NCBI GenBank assembly: GCA_905178155.1
Contig: CAJINV010000018.1
Coordinates: 1,034,609 to 1,098,608 of the forward strand
DNA length: 64,000 nucleotides
From: Amoebophrya sp. A120
Lineage: Eukaryota; Sar; Dinophyceae; Syndiniales; Amoebophryaceae
Reading direction: 5' to 3'
Shown here: in pieces, positions 21,301 to 32,300 of the stretch
Position numbering within the stretch: the first letter of the stretch is position 1
Layout of the letters: every line of letters begins with the position of its first letter
The notes under the pieces: model-generated
Seen by the model: the letters and a program-made list of their open reading frames with translations, nothing else
What the model was told of the DNA's origin: nothing
Databases searched by the model: none
Position numbers and translations under genes: made by a program

Positions 21301-24300
21301 GAAGCTCCCTTTCCCCACCTCCGCGTCCGGGTCCGCCCGCCTGCAGGAGCACGTCATCCTTTGCAAGAAACGCAACAACGGCCGGCTCCAGGGCAGTGAA
21401 GGCGGCGGAGAAGTACACACCCTCACGGTGCAGCTCGTCCTCAATCAGGCCTTCACAATCCAGAATGACCATGTTGAACCTCCTTTCCAAGTTCTCAAAG
21501 GTAGGCGTGATGTAGCCCGGCATGAAAAACTGAAGCTCCACTACCTGCTTTGCTGCAATGCCGGTCTCGAAATCCATAGGACGGAACCTGAACTTCAAGG
21601 GTTCAGGACGCCCTTTCCGCACGCTCCTGACATACACTTTCCGGGCACGCGGTAACTCTACAGCGTAGCTCTACCCTGAGTAAAAATGTCTCGACCCCAC
21701 CAGAGCTGTCATGCAAACCTGCAGGTCCAAAATGTCTCTGATGCGCAACCCCGTGAAGTAGTGCTGTTTTGGAATTTGCATTACTCCTCGAGTCATAACC
21801 AGTCTGTTGAAGATGATCGATTTTTCATGTTGCAACTTACTGTAATAGCCGAAGACGATTACCTGTAAAAAAATATTGCCGGCACAAACTTGTCATGCGC
21901 AATAGGAAACTTGTCAAACGCAGCTTCCATCACGATCTTGACTATGAACATGGGGTGGGGACGTTTTTGCGCAGGATAAGTTCGGGTCGTGGTTTACCAA
22001 GTCAACATTATTGTCAGCAGAAAAAAAGTTCCACGGCGAAGCGAAAATTCCCAATTTCTGAAGCAATTTCGCGTTTGCAATCTCGACGTCCACGCAGTAC
22101 GACCAGTCTTCGGAATGTTTGAAATAGTCATCGTGATCCCGCCGAGTAGGATCCGAGGAGCACGAGAACAAGTCATCGTCGTCGAGCACGTACTTGCGCG
22201 GGTTAAAGTGCACATCGAGCATATGGCACATGGCTTGCTCCACAATATGCACCAAAAAAAACCGAAATGCTGCGCCCTACTTCGAATGTTCAGCCCTTTC
22301 CGAGAACGACACTAAACACCCCCCAAAAAAAAAAGGGTTCTGAAGCTGCCCGCGCCAAATCCGCGCGGACGCCCGCATAGGGGCCGCGCCTGTCCCCCAG
22401 GCTGAAAAGCCTCCGGCTGTCAGCTCCACATGCCCGCTAGTGCGCCATACGGCGCGGCGACTCTTCACTTTGGGCGCGGCCGGGAGTACATTCGCGCACA
22501 CGGATCGCAAGGCGCCAAATGCTGGCGTGGAAAAATCGTGCACCCGAAACGAGAAGCGCGCCCCAGAAGCTGGCCTGTACCTGGAGCGCAATATATTTTT
22601 TCGTGGCGCAAGCTGGCATCGCAAAAACAGCAAGATAATTTTTTGCCACGAAGCGAAAAATGTTGCTGGCCTGGAATCCAGCCCAAAACTTGTCCGAGTC
22701 GCCTCCGAAGTTTTCGGCTGATAAAAAAAAAAACGGCCTCAAAAAAATTCTCCCCCTCTATTTCGCGAACCATTTTTATGTGGGGTTTTGGTTCTGCATT
22801 TTCCGCTGAGCCGCGGGCGAATTTTGGAACCGTTTCTGGGGGCAGCTTTGGCTCTGTTTCCGGGCGAGCCCAAAAATTATTCAATTTCTCGTCCGGCTTT
22901 CTTTTCCAGACAATCAAAATTCTGGTCATAAAGTGAAGCCCCGACAAAGTGCTTTTCCGTGGATTGCCTTCCGACCGAAGCCCCATTGCTGCCTCACGGT
23001 GGCAACTAGACACCCTCCTCGGAAGTTGCTTGTTCAAATCTATCCCTTACCCTCGGCACCAGACCACAGGCGGACGGTTGTGTCGTATGCCGCAACTTCC
23101 AACCCAAGCCGCCCCACACTCGGGGTCGTGGCTCGAATGGTGCCGGGCTTGAAGCATGATCGAGGTAAAGAACCACAATTTCGGTTGCGATTTTGGGAGC
23201 GATATAGCGTAGAACCATCCGACTGGTTCAGCGGGTTAGTAGACCACGACTTCTGGATACGAAAGTTGTAAGCGGCCTCTCTCATCGCGAGATTGCGGTC
23301 GGTCCACAGGACTGTGGCGTAATCGCCGCCGGTCCCTAACGAGGTTTCGCAGGCCATTTTTTGTGATCCCGTCCACACCATCTTTCCAGCTTTCCCCACT
23401 AGCTCTATTTGCGGGATCCATTTTCCCACACTGCGGACACGTCTCAAGTCAGCGCCAAATGTCACGCGGCGACCCTCGTCCTCGTTCGGACCGGAAAGGG
23501 TGTCAAAGAGCATTTGCACCTCGTAGCTGGTGGCCGTGTGGGATGTGACGGGGACGAACACTTTATTCATGCGGGCGATGATCCAGTCTTGGTCTGCTTC
23601 CGCCATCGTGTCATGATGTACTCTGAACCACTCGCCTACGTCAATCCTCTTGAGCACGGGCGTTGCATCCGATGCAGCTGTTGTCTCGGTAACTATGCAG
23701 TGCAAATAAGTATCTCTGGGTCTGGAAGAATGCAAACTTGTGACGCGGCAGATTTTGTCTACACAGCCGCGCTTGGTTTTGGCTAAGTACTCATTGATTC
23801 CTAGTTTTCATTTTGACCCTAGTAGCGCAGCAGTGCGCACGTCGACCGATATGCAGACAGGTGCCGAGGCCTGTTTACTAAATGCCAGCTTGTGATGCAG
23901 ATTCTGGAAGAGATCAAAACCTGTGTAAAACTAAAATCTAATGCGTTTACATAAGTACTTAATCAGCAAAAGTTGTCCGATTTTTGGTCCCAGAAGACGA
24001 CACTTCTCATGCAGGAGACTACGCATAGAAATAAATCCTTCACAGAATTTGTAAGGCTTTGTGTCCATTTTTTCCTGCAGATCGATGCAACAACGGCATG
24101 AAGAAAAATGCCTGGATTCTTCTAGACCCAGACATATTTGCATTTGATAGGACGATGCGCTACCGTGCTATCAGCCGGCGTCTCTCCGACGGAGGAAGTC
24201 GACTGCACCCGCTTAGCTACTGCATCAAGAATACGGAGAAAACCACTGCTGTGAAGGAATAAAAATGAGAAGATCAAGTGCACGTAGCGAAGGCGTGCTC

Positions 24301-24349
24301 CTGCTCGGCGATGCACATCGCTCTTTAGCCAGCCAGGGCGAGACACCAT
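18380..24349 (-). CDS. unrecognised multi-exon protein, possible type II membrane protein
   Basis: Candidate exons: 24349-24150 (start MVSRPGWLKSDVHRRAG, then a hydrophobic stretch YVHLIFSFLFLHSSGFL like a signal anchor), 23693 to about 23040, about 22240-21979, 21671-21242, 20992-20248, 20194 to about 19740, about 19520-19327 and about 18779-18380. The best-supported joins are across introners: NHDPN to YAVELPRARK at 21.7-22.0 kb and LILRVF to GYEHTEGTT at 21.0-21.2 kb. One canonical intron fits at 20247-20195 (GTATAG...AAG). Long open frames carry blocks such as PRKYVLDDDDLFSC and FNMVILDCEGLIEDEL. Links between the 24.2, 23.4, 22.1 and 19.7 kb parts are inferred from order and strand only, so this could be two genes. 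I recognise no family. Confidence 0.5.
18785..19326. mobile_element. enlarged family-A introner with unrelated insert
   Basis: Left TATGCATTACAAACAAGCCC, right CACAACTTTGCAGTTGATA. Family-A internal words lie at both ends, but about 270 bp of unrelated sequence (about 18930-19200) lies between. Flanks share only CTCG(T/G) if three extra bases are allowed; with that, ITE joins FGDNLGG in frame. Confidence 0.6.
20993..21241. mobile_element. introner, family H
   Basis: Left TATTATAGTGAAAAACGCCC, right GCGATTTTCATTTCAATA. Exact duplication GAAGA. Removal joins PELILRVF to GYEHTEGTT in frame. Confidence 0.88.
21672..21978. mobile_element. introner, family B
   Basis: Left TACCCTGAGTAAAAATGTCT, right GGGACGTTTTTGCGCAGGATA. 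Flanks AGCTC/AGTTC match 4 of 5. Removal joins LVNHDPN to YAVELPRAR in frame. Confidence 0.87.
22256..23039. other. compositionally odd segment, probably intronic or an unclassified insertion
   Basis: Begins with CCCCAAAAAAAAAAA at about 22320 and is rich in GCGCCAAA, GGCGCG and CCCGAAACG words unlike flanking sequence. Overlapping ORFs on both strands (up to 190 codons) look like composition effects. No TIR, poly-A tail or protein family is visible. Confidence 0.4.
23694..24149. mobile_element. enlarged family-A introner, no target duplication seen
   Basis: Left TATGCAGTGCAAATAAGTAT with CTCTGGGTCTGGAAG, right TTCTTCTAGACCCAGACATA ending GCATTTGATA. At 456 bp it is about 190 bp longer than usual. 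Flanks GTAAC/GGACG do not match, suggesting rearrangement. Confidence 0.65.
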
Positions 24350-25238
24350 TTTGGTACTTCCAGTCTGCATTTGGATTTTCCCTTTGCACTAAAAATGCCT
24401 GTACTTACTTCTGTTTGAACTGCAACTGGAGTCGCTGAACTCACGCCTACTCTTTCTTGCACCTCGCAAACGATGAGACCCAGAGAAGATGAAAAGTCGA
24501 ATGAAAACCTACGGCACTTCTACGTAACACAAAAATGCAACTACAACTGCAATTTTTCCAAACTATAGTTCGACATCAATGCTGAATACAAGCTCCTGAA
24601 GAGAAGAAAAAGAAACAAGATACAACTGATGATGTGATTCCTTGTTCCTCGGGTTAACGTCTGGTTGTTCCATTGATGACGAGATAGCGATCCGGATCTG
24701 CAGTTCCACATCCACTTCGATCTATTTTCAGAAAGAGGAGCAAGAGCTCCTTACGGAGCTACATCGAAAAACAAAAATCCCTATGCTCGTATAAGTACCA
24801 CGCCGTCAATTCGTTTCTGGTTTAACGTGGCCAAGCAGGCTAGAAAAGAGGCCTGCTGTAGTACCTACTTGCGCTCGTTCAAATTATCTAGTACCTGGCT
24901 TTCAAGTGGTATTAAGTACTGTCCGGGCCAACGATTTCCCACATGTAGTGTCAAAAACAGATCTACTTCGCCGCTGTGCCTTGATCAAAAAGCAAGTGCC
25001 TACAGAGCTGCCATAATATCGTTTTCCACAAGCAATTCCATCAAAGAAGGCGAAAAACAAACAGATCTGATGAGACGACGAAGAACAAGCTGGCTCTTTT
25101 ATTCATCAGGTCTCAATAAAGCACTGACACACGCGGATCAACATGCGGGTTCAGCAAAAAATCTTCATCTTCATCCGCAAGAGATATTCACCTCCACGGT
25201 CTCTACTTTCTTTTCCTTTCGTGGACCATGCTAGAAAC
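24350..25238. other. intergenic, nothing assigned
   Basis: Lies upstream of the candidate start at 24349. The longest ORF (135 codons, plus strand, 24827-25234) resembles nothing and runs opposite to all host genes. No introner is present, which fits introners being confined to genes here. Confidence 0.5.
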
Positions 25239-25696
25239 TTGTGCTACCACCTCGTGTAAGTGAAAAACCAAGAATCTGTTGATGTTTTTTCACGAGTTTT
25301 TTCCACATTGTTTTTTCTTCTGCGAGAAAGAAATGCGAGGATATCATGAAGAAACATGATGATGAACAACTTGTGAATCTCAAAACCAACAGTCTTTTGT
25401 GGGAATCTCAAGCAAATGAACGAACGAAAGAATCTGAATGCCCAGGTTCTCCACCAATGTTGACCGAAGAATGTAGAACACGTAGATAGCCGCGCATTCA
25501 GATTCTTTCGTTCGTTCATTTGCTTGAGATTCCCACAAAAGACTGTTGGTTTTGAGATTCACAAGTTGTTCATCATCATGTTTCTTCATGATATCCTCGC
25601 ATTTCTTTCTCGCAGAAGAAAAAACAATGTGGAAAAAACTCGTGAAAAAACATCAACAGATTCTTGGTTTTTCACTTACACGAGGTGGTAGCACAA
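25239..25696. repeat. perfect long inverted repeat: 203-bp arms, 52-bp spacer
   Basis: Arm 25239-25441 is the exact reverse complement of 25494-25696 by direct comparison; the spacer is 25442-25493. It is intergenic, lacks the TAT/ATA introner ends and encodes nothing recognisable. RNA from it would fold into a 203-bp duplex. Natural hairpin and amplification or assembly artefact are both possible. Confidence 0.9.
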
Positions 25697-26338
25697 AACT
25701 CGCCTCTGCAGCCGGGAATTCGAATTCTTCAGCACCGATATGAACCGACGATCGACATTCGTCACGGTATGCCGGTTTGTTACCACCAAGAGCAAAGAAC
25801 AAGAGCTGCGCAAGACCATGCATACAGTGCTGTTATTCAATATTCATGATCGTTTTGTTCCACAAGCTATCCCGCATTTTTTGAAGGCGAACAACAAAAA
25901 GATACAGATCCTCGAGAGGTGGGGGTCCAATTTCTCGGCTCTAGTTGTCGTAAGTAGTTGTGTTCTCACGTCGAGCATGAAAAAGCACACATTGGAGTGA
26001 CATTTTCTTTCTCACCAATTCAAATTTTTGTCCAATTATTCTTCTTGGTTTACATGAAATTTATGTTCCAACTTCGAAGATAGCCTAGTACTACCCGTAG
26101 TCGGGTAAGTAAAAACTAATGCGGTTGTCTACGGCTTGAAAACTTCCGCATCCGCCTTAAATTTAGTTTCTCTGCTTACAACTTTCTATTGTCAATTTTG
26201 AAGATTTTTTGTCGTCGACATAAACTACAGGAGCCGAAGTAGGTCGGCGATGTCAATTTTCTGCTGAATTTATTAAGCGCACGCAAAAGAAAAGTTTTAT
26301 ATCGTCATCAAGTTCTTCTACTACTTATTCTTGTTCTC
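25697..26338. other. intergenic, nothing assigned
   Basis: AT-rich sequence between the hairpin and the stop codon of the coiled-coil gene. Short ORFs only. No repeats or RNA genes recognised. Confidence 0.5.
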
Positions 26339-29300
26339 TCACAGCTGATCCAGTTCCCAGCTGTTATTGAGCATCAGTCTGCACCGCACGGCGGGTATGT
26401 ACTCGTCTTTCGTCTTGTTGCTCCAGTACTGCACCCAAATGAGCGAATCCTTCGGGTCCCCCGTCTCACTCGGCATCACGCCCTTGACTATTGTGAGGAA
26501 AAATCCACCCCCATATCGAAAGCGAAATTTGTGTTGCTGTATTTGACTACACAAATCACGTTGGTCTTGCTGGAGAGGACTGCAGACCCATATCAAGCTT
26601 GAGTAGAGAGGATTTGACTTAGGCGCTTAGCATGAAAAGCGTCCGTGATGTTGGCTCAACAGCATGACAAACCGCCTCCATAACGGGACGGAAGCTGCTG
26701 CCCTTGTCTTCTTGCAACACAAACGCGATTTGTGACCTCAAATCAGCAACACAAATGTTCGAAAACCTACCTCTTCAATATGGGGAGGGGGGATTTTTCC
26801 TTTTCATATTGACGGTGGCCTGTTCGGGCTGTGGGTCACCCAACTCCCGGAGCACTATCATTTGTAAAAACGTCCCCGCCCCATAGTTGTGGTGCAATTC
26901 TGCATGCTGAAGATGCTTCTCATTCGGAGCCCCAGCACTCCGGAATTTGTCATGCTCCCATCAGCATGCTGCTCTGGATTTGTGACGCTGGTGAGCTAGC
27001 TGGTGAACAGTACCACACTACGAGACCAAACCTGTCATGCGCAACAACCAAGCCCTGTGGATTTGTCTAGCAGATTTCCCCACTTGACTATGGGTATGGG
27101 GTGGGGACGTTTTTTCACAGGATAAACACCCACACGTTGTCCTTCTCCTGCAGCTGTCGCTCGTTGGAATATCAAGTGCAAATATGTCTGGGTCTGGGAG
27201 ATTGTGAGATTTGTAATGCTCTGCTGATAGGAGAGAAAGATCTGTCATGCGTCTTGCGCTACCAAGCTATCTTTTTGTGATGCAAAAACGCAGGTTGTCA
27301 TGCAGTCGACGCAAGACCAAGTCGCTCAGAAACTTGTCATGCGCGTCCCCATATCATAGGCTGCTTATGATTCGCAAACTAGCGTCACAAATTCCCAGAC
27401 CCAGACATTTTTGCAATGCATATGGAAACCAGCTCCGCGACGCCCATGGATTTCCGCAGCAGGTGGAGCGTTTTGTCCCGTTTCCGCACGTCCTATCGTA
27501 CGGAAAAAGTGTTTCACTGTAAGGATTTTGCAAGTTTTGCATCACAAGTTTGTTTTACACGACAGCGGAAATTTGCCATGCGGGGTTCCTAAGGGAAAAC
27601 GCAGCTAGAAACTCATGGTCCTGCATGTGTAGCATGACACACACTTCTGCGATCCATTTTCTGCATCACAACTTTACAGTGAAACAGTTTTTTCTTGCGA
27701 TACGTCCGCCATCTTCAGTAATGTGTCCCCACCCCCGTTCACCCAGGCCAGCCAGATTTTGCAGTCGCCGACCTGCTTCAAGATCTGTTTCAGCGTCTGC
27801 TCATCGTCTTGGCCGACGGCCCGAAAAGCCTGCTTTTTCAGTTGCTTGATCTCTTCCGTTTCGGGCTCCGTCGTGGTCGGATGATCTATGGATGTGTCAG
27901 AATCGAAATTGACAAAATCGAGAAATTTGTGATGCACAAAACCGATGCCAGTTGGAGACTCAGTTTCCAAGTGGCGCATGACAAATTTCGCGAGCACCCA
28001 AATCCAGTCTGTCATGCTGTTTGGGCAAAGAAGACTGCTCCTGTCATGGTACTCTGGCAGCACATTGCGTAGCCCAAAACAGGCTTACAATCGGCCTCAT
28101 TTGCCTGCTCCCCAATACAGACTTTCAGTGCCCTACATTTTACGCATCACAAGTTTTTCGATTTTGTCGATTTCGATCCTGACACATCCATATGATCCGC
28201 TGTGGTAGTACTGCCACTACGCTTGCTCGCACTACTACTACTAGCACCACCACCTCCATTCGGACTTCGACTTGAGCTGGTGTGGCCAGCTGTTCCACTG
28301 GTCGTGCCGTTCGCAGTAGTTGCACCTCCTGCATAATTCCTTGTGGGCGAAATTCCACTCAGTTTATTCAGCGAGGAAGAGGAGCTACTGGCGGAACTGC
28401 CAACATTATGACCGGCTCCATTTGCCGCACGCAATTCGTCTTTGTCGTGCTCCTCTTGCAATTCCTCCCCCTCCAATAAGTTCGCAACTTTGAACTCGTG
28501 CTTGAATTTCGGTTTTGAACTGGACCCCTGCTGCGTGTCGCGGGCGGAGGAGGCAACGGGAAGGTCGCGGAGCCTGATAATTTGGTTTTATTGCTCATCG
28601 ATTCGAGAGAGAGAGGGTTGTGTGTGATGTGTGAGTGTGTGATGCTAAAATTGCAAAGGATTCTTGTAGTTTTATTTTAAAAACACAGAAATGAGCAACA
28701 CAAGAAATTTGTCGATCTCGAGTACCACATAGAATCCCCGATGAGCCGATCTTTGTCGAGCGCGTTTATCCTGTGTAAAAACGTCCCCACACCATAGTTG
28801 TCATGCAAATCTGCATGCTTAAAATGTTTGCCATGCGGAGCCCCATGAGAAGCATTTTCTAATGGTGTTTTGAAATTTGTCATGCTCCAATCAGCATGAG
28901 AGACTAGATCTGTAATGCTGCTGAACTAGCTCAAACAGCACTACACTACGCGTCCAGATTTGTCATGCGAAACAAGCAAAGTTGGCCGAGTTGTCTAGCA
29001 GATTTTCCATCTTGACTCTGGTGTGGGTACGTTTTTACTCAGGATAGCGTTCTGGGCGTCCTCTTGCTGCTTGTTATGCATTGCAAATATCCCTGGATGT
29101 CTGGGAGGATGGAACTTGTGATGCGTCCTGTGGGTCACACAAAACTCTGTGTTGCGTGATCACCAGAAGTTGTCCTTTTTTGACTAACGTCGTATCGTAT
29201 CGCTTTGACATTTGACTCCTGTCAGGGTGGCGTTAGAACAGACTTAGCCTCTGCCAATACCGTGGCGCTAGAACAGATTTAGCCTCTGCCAATACCGTGG

Positions 29301-32300
29301 CGTTAGAACAGATTTAGCCTCTGCCAATACCCCTAGGTGGACACCCGTTCCACGTCCTACAGGTACCACCCGACCGCATCCGCCGAACCGCTTGCGATTG
29401 CTTACGCGTGAGTACGGCCAGTGGGCGCTAGATGTGGCTGACCTGATTTACCATCCAAGCCCGCGAGCAAGGTGGAGCTCCAGTGTTGCCTTGTTGGGTT
29501 ATTCTTACAAACTTTGCACGTCTTACAAACTAACATGAGCGGGAGTTTCTCATGCAGGATAGGCATGATAGAGATTTTGCAGAATCTGTCATGCTAGGTC
29601 TTGCATGCCAGCCTCACGGGGCATGGGAAATATGCATGACAAGTCTGCAATCTTCCAGACCCAGACATTTTTGCATTTGATACTTGTTGAGCTGGTCCAA
29701 CTTTGTCAGTGTTATGGAATAGGGAAAATGAGCTGTAGACTGGCAGCTGGAAGTGGAACTACTACTACTTCTCCGTATGCATGACAAAAGACGCTTGTCG
29801 TGCTCAACGACACACACATAATTTTTTTACATGCATTCCTCCCCGACAACCTTTTCTACTTCAATTGTCAAGAGATCGCGAACGCCGACAGCTGCCCAGA
29901 CACAATTCCAAATTTTCCCCGTTCCATAGTCAGCTGCTCTCTTTCATGCTGTATCCTGGCTATGGTCGACGCTTGCGGTGAGTTCAAGCTTTGTGCTTGA
30001 TCGTCACCCGCGAGGTGCTCCGACGAAGTGGAGATGTCTGGAAAAAGATGGGTTTTTGGTTCCTTCCAATACCGCGATAAAACCCACGGCAGCCCATGCT
30101 CATGGTGCCATAGCTAATGGATGCCCAATGACCTCCACTCAGGAAGAACAATAAACACATGGAAGCCGGAAAATCAATCACTGAAAAAAAACCAAACAGC
30201 TCTGTTTTTCTGTACTGCTCGCCTTGCTTCTTTTTTTCCCCGCTGCTCCCACCTCCTCGTATTGAGAGAAAAAATCCCCCCTCCCCATATTGAAAAGGTA
30301 TGTCTCCGGAAATTTGTGTTGCTGATTTGAGGTCACAAATCACATCTGTCTTGCAAGAAGACAAGGGCAGAAGCTTCCGCCATATTATGGAGGCGATTTG
30401 TCATGCCGTTGGGCCTAAAGGGAGGCCGTTTGCCATGCTGAGCAACTAGACCCATACGCCCCCAGCTAGCCTGGGGATCTGGCCGCCATGCCTTTTTGCA
30501 ACACAAATCTGATTTGTGTATCCAAATGCAGCATCAGAAATTTCGTTTTGATATGGGGAGGGGGGATTTTTCCTTTTGATACCTCGCTCGCCTTTGTTTT
30601 CCAATATTCCACCTCCCCGTGCAGACTCTCCAGCGACTTATTACAATGAAAAATGCCCCCACCCCCGAACTTGAAAGCATTTGTATTGCAAACCTTTCCA
30701 AATGAAACATTCGCCCTCTTGCACCTAGCAGCATCACAGGTTTCCAATCGTGAATAGCGAAAATTTGTATTGCAAAAGACCCCAGCAAGAGCGGCGCTTG
30801 TCATGCAAGCGATGCGATACACGCCTAGACTCTGCATCAGAAAGATTCATACTCCTCCCATGCATGACAAAAAGTTTTCATTTGGAAACTTCGCATCACA
30901 AATTTTTGCAATTTGAGGGGTGGGGGGCACTTTTCACTGTAATACGACTTCTCCATGGTTTTCAGCTGCGCCAACGCCTCGTTCCGCGCAAACTGGGACT
31001 GCTGCAGCTCCTGCTTAAGCGTTTTTTTCTCCTTTTCCATTTCCTCCCACTTCGCCTCGGCCTTGGCGCACCGCCGCCGCAGTATCCTGAGTAAAAACGT
31101 ACCCACACCAGAGTTGTAATGCAGATTTGCAAAGACAGGAAGACTTGTAATGCGCATCCCCATGAGAGCCATTTCCAATTGTGTTTTGGAATTTGTGTTC
31201 CTGTGAACAGGATGAGCAGATGAATCTGTGACGCGGCTGCACGTGCTAACCTGCACTACACTGCATAGCGCAACTTGTCATGCGTGACTCACAAAACTCC
31301 TAGGTTTGTGTTGCAAAATCCCCATCCTGACTCTGGTGTGGGTACGTTTTTACTCAGGATACGCAGTTCCTCGTTTTCCTCTTCCAGGGGCAAGACCGAC
31401 ATTTGGGAGGCGTTCATTTTCGACCGGGCGAGCTTCACTTCGGAAAGCAGCTTCTCATTTTGCTTTCGAATCTCGTCGATCTCCTCATTCTGCATATCCT
31501 GTGCAAAAGTATCGCACTCGTATTGACGCAGTCATGCATGCCAAATCGCGTTTTTAAGCCAAGTCCGCATTACAAATTTTCTTTCTCATGCTGAGGAAAT
31601 AATTTGTGATGCATTTATACGAGTACGATAGTTTTGCAATGCATATTGCACTTGGATCACCGATATCTGCCCGTGCGCGTTCTCCAGCTCGAGGGTCAGG
31701 TTGCTTACCTTGGGTGAAGATTTTAGTACAACTCAAGTGGAGTTTATAAAAATTGTAAGTACGCTTCTCCCTAGTTCGTCGGTTGTTCTCTTGTGGCCTT
31801 TATTTTTAGACACAGGACGAGTCAATTTGTGCATACCATTCGAGGCGGCAAGTTGATCGGATGAGCTTATCCTTATTGTGGTCATGGTCATCAACGTCAA
31901 CATTCATAGACAGGACGATGAATCCGTTTTCTTCAGAGTACCGTCCTTTTCTGCTTTGTCACCTCCTCCGTCTTTCGGTGGACTTCTGCCTGCAGGTCGG
32001 ACACCAGCTTCGCATTTTCATCTACCGTAGACAGCCGGCTCTTCGGGCTGAACCGGCTCGTTTTGTGATTCCTTTTCTCGGGTGACAGGGAACTGGTCCC
32101 GCCGAACAGGCCGGTACTTGCTCCGCTGCCGGCCCGGTTTCGCGACGTGGAAGTGGAGGACGACGAACCGCCAAAACTGAACAAGCCACCCAGAATCGAC
32201 GTCGCAGAGGAGCCGGACTTCCGGCCCTCCTGTTCCGACGATTGTTGCGACTCCGTGGTCTGGCTTATCCTGATTAAAAACGTCCCCACACCAGAGTCAA

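Larger units (their letters stand above)
28210..30098 (-). repeat. source copy of the segment duplicated at 14883-16160
   Basis: Carries the same exons and family-B introner as 14883-16160, plus a family-A introner with a LINE fragment that the other copy lacks. Its coiled-coil coding fits the surrounding gene, so I take it as the donor. Confidence 0.9.

Noticed and set aside
24827-25234. 135-codon plus-strand ORF upstream of the hairpin
   Set aside because: No motif, opposite orientation to all host genes, and a length plausible by chance over this much sequence.
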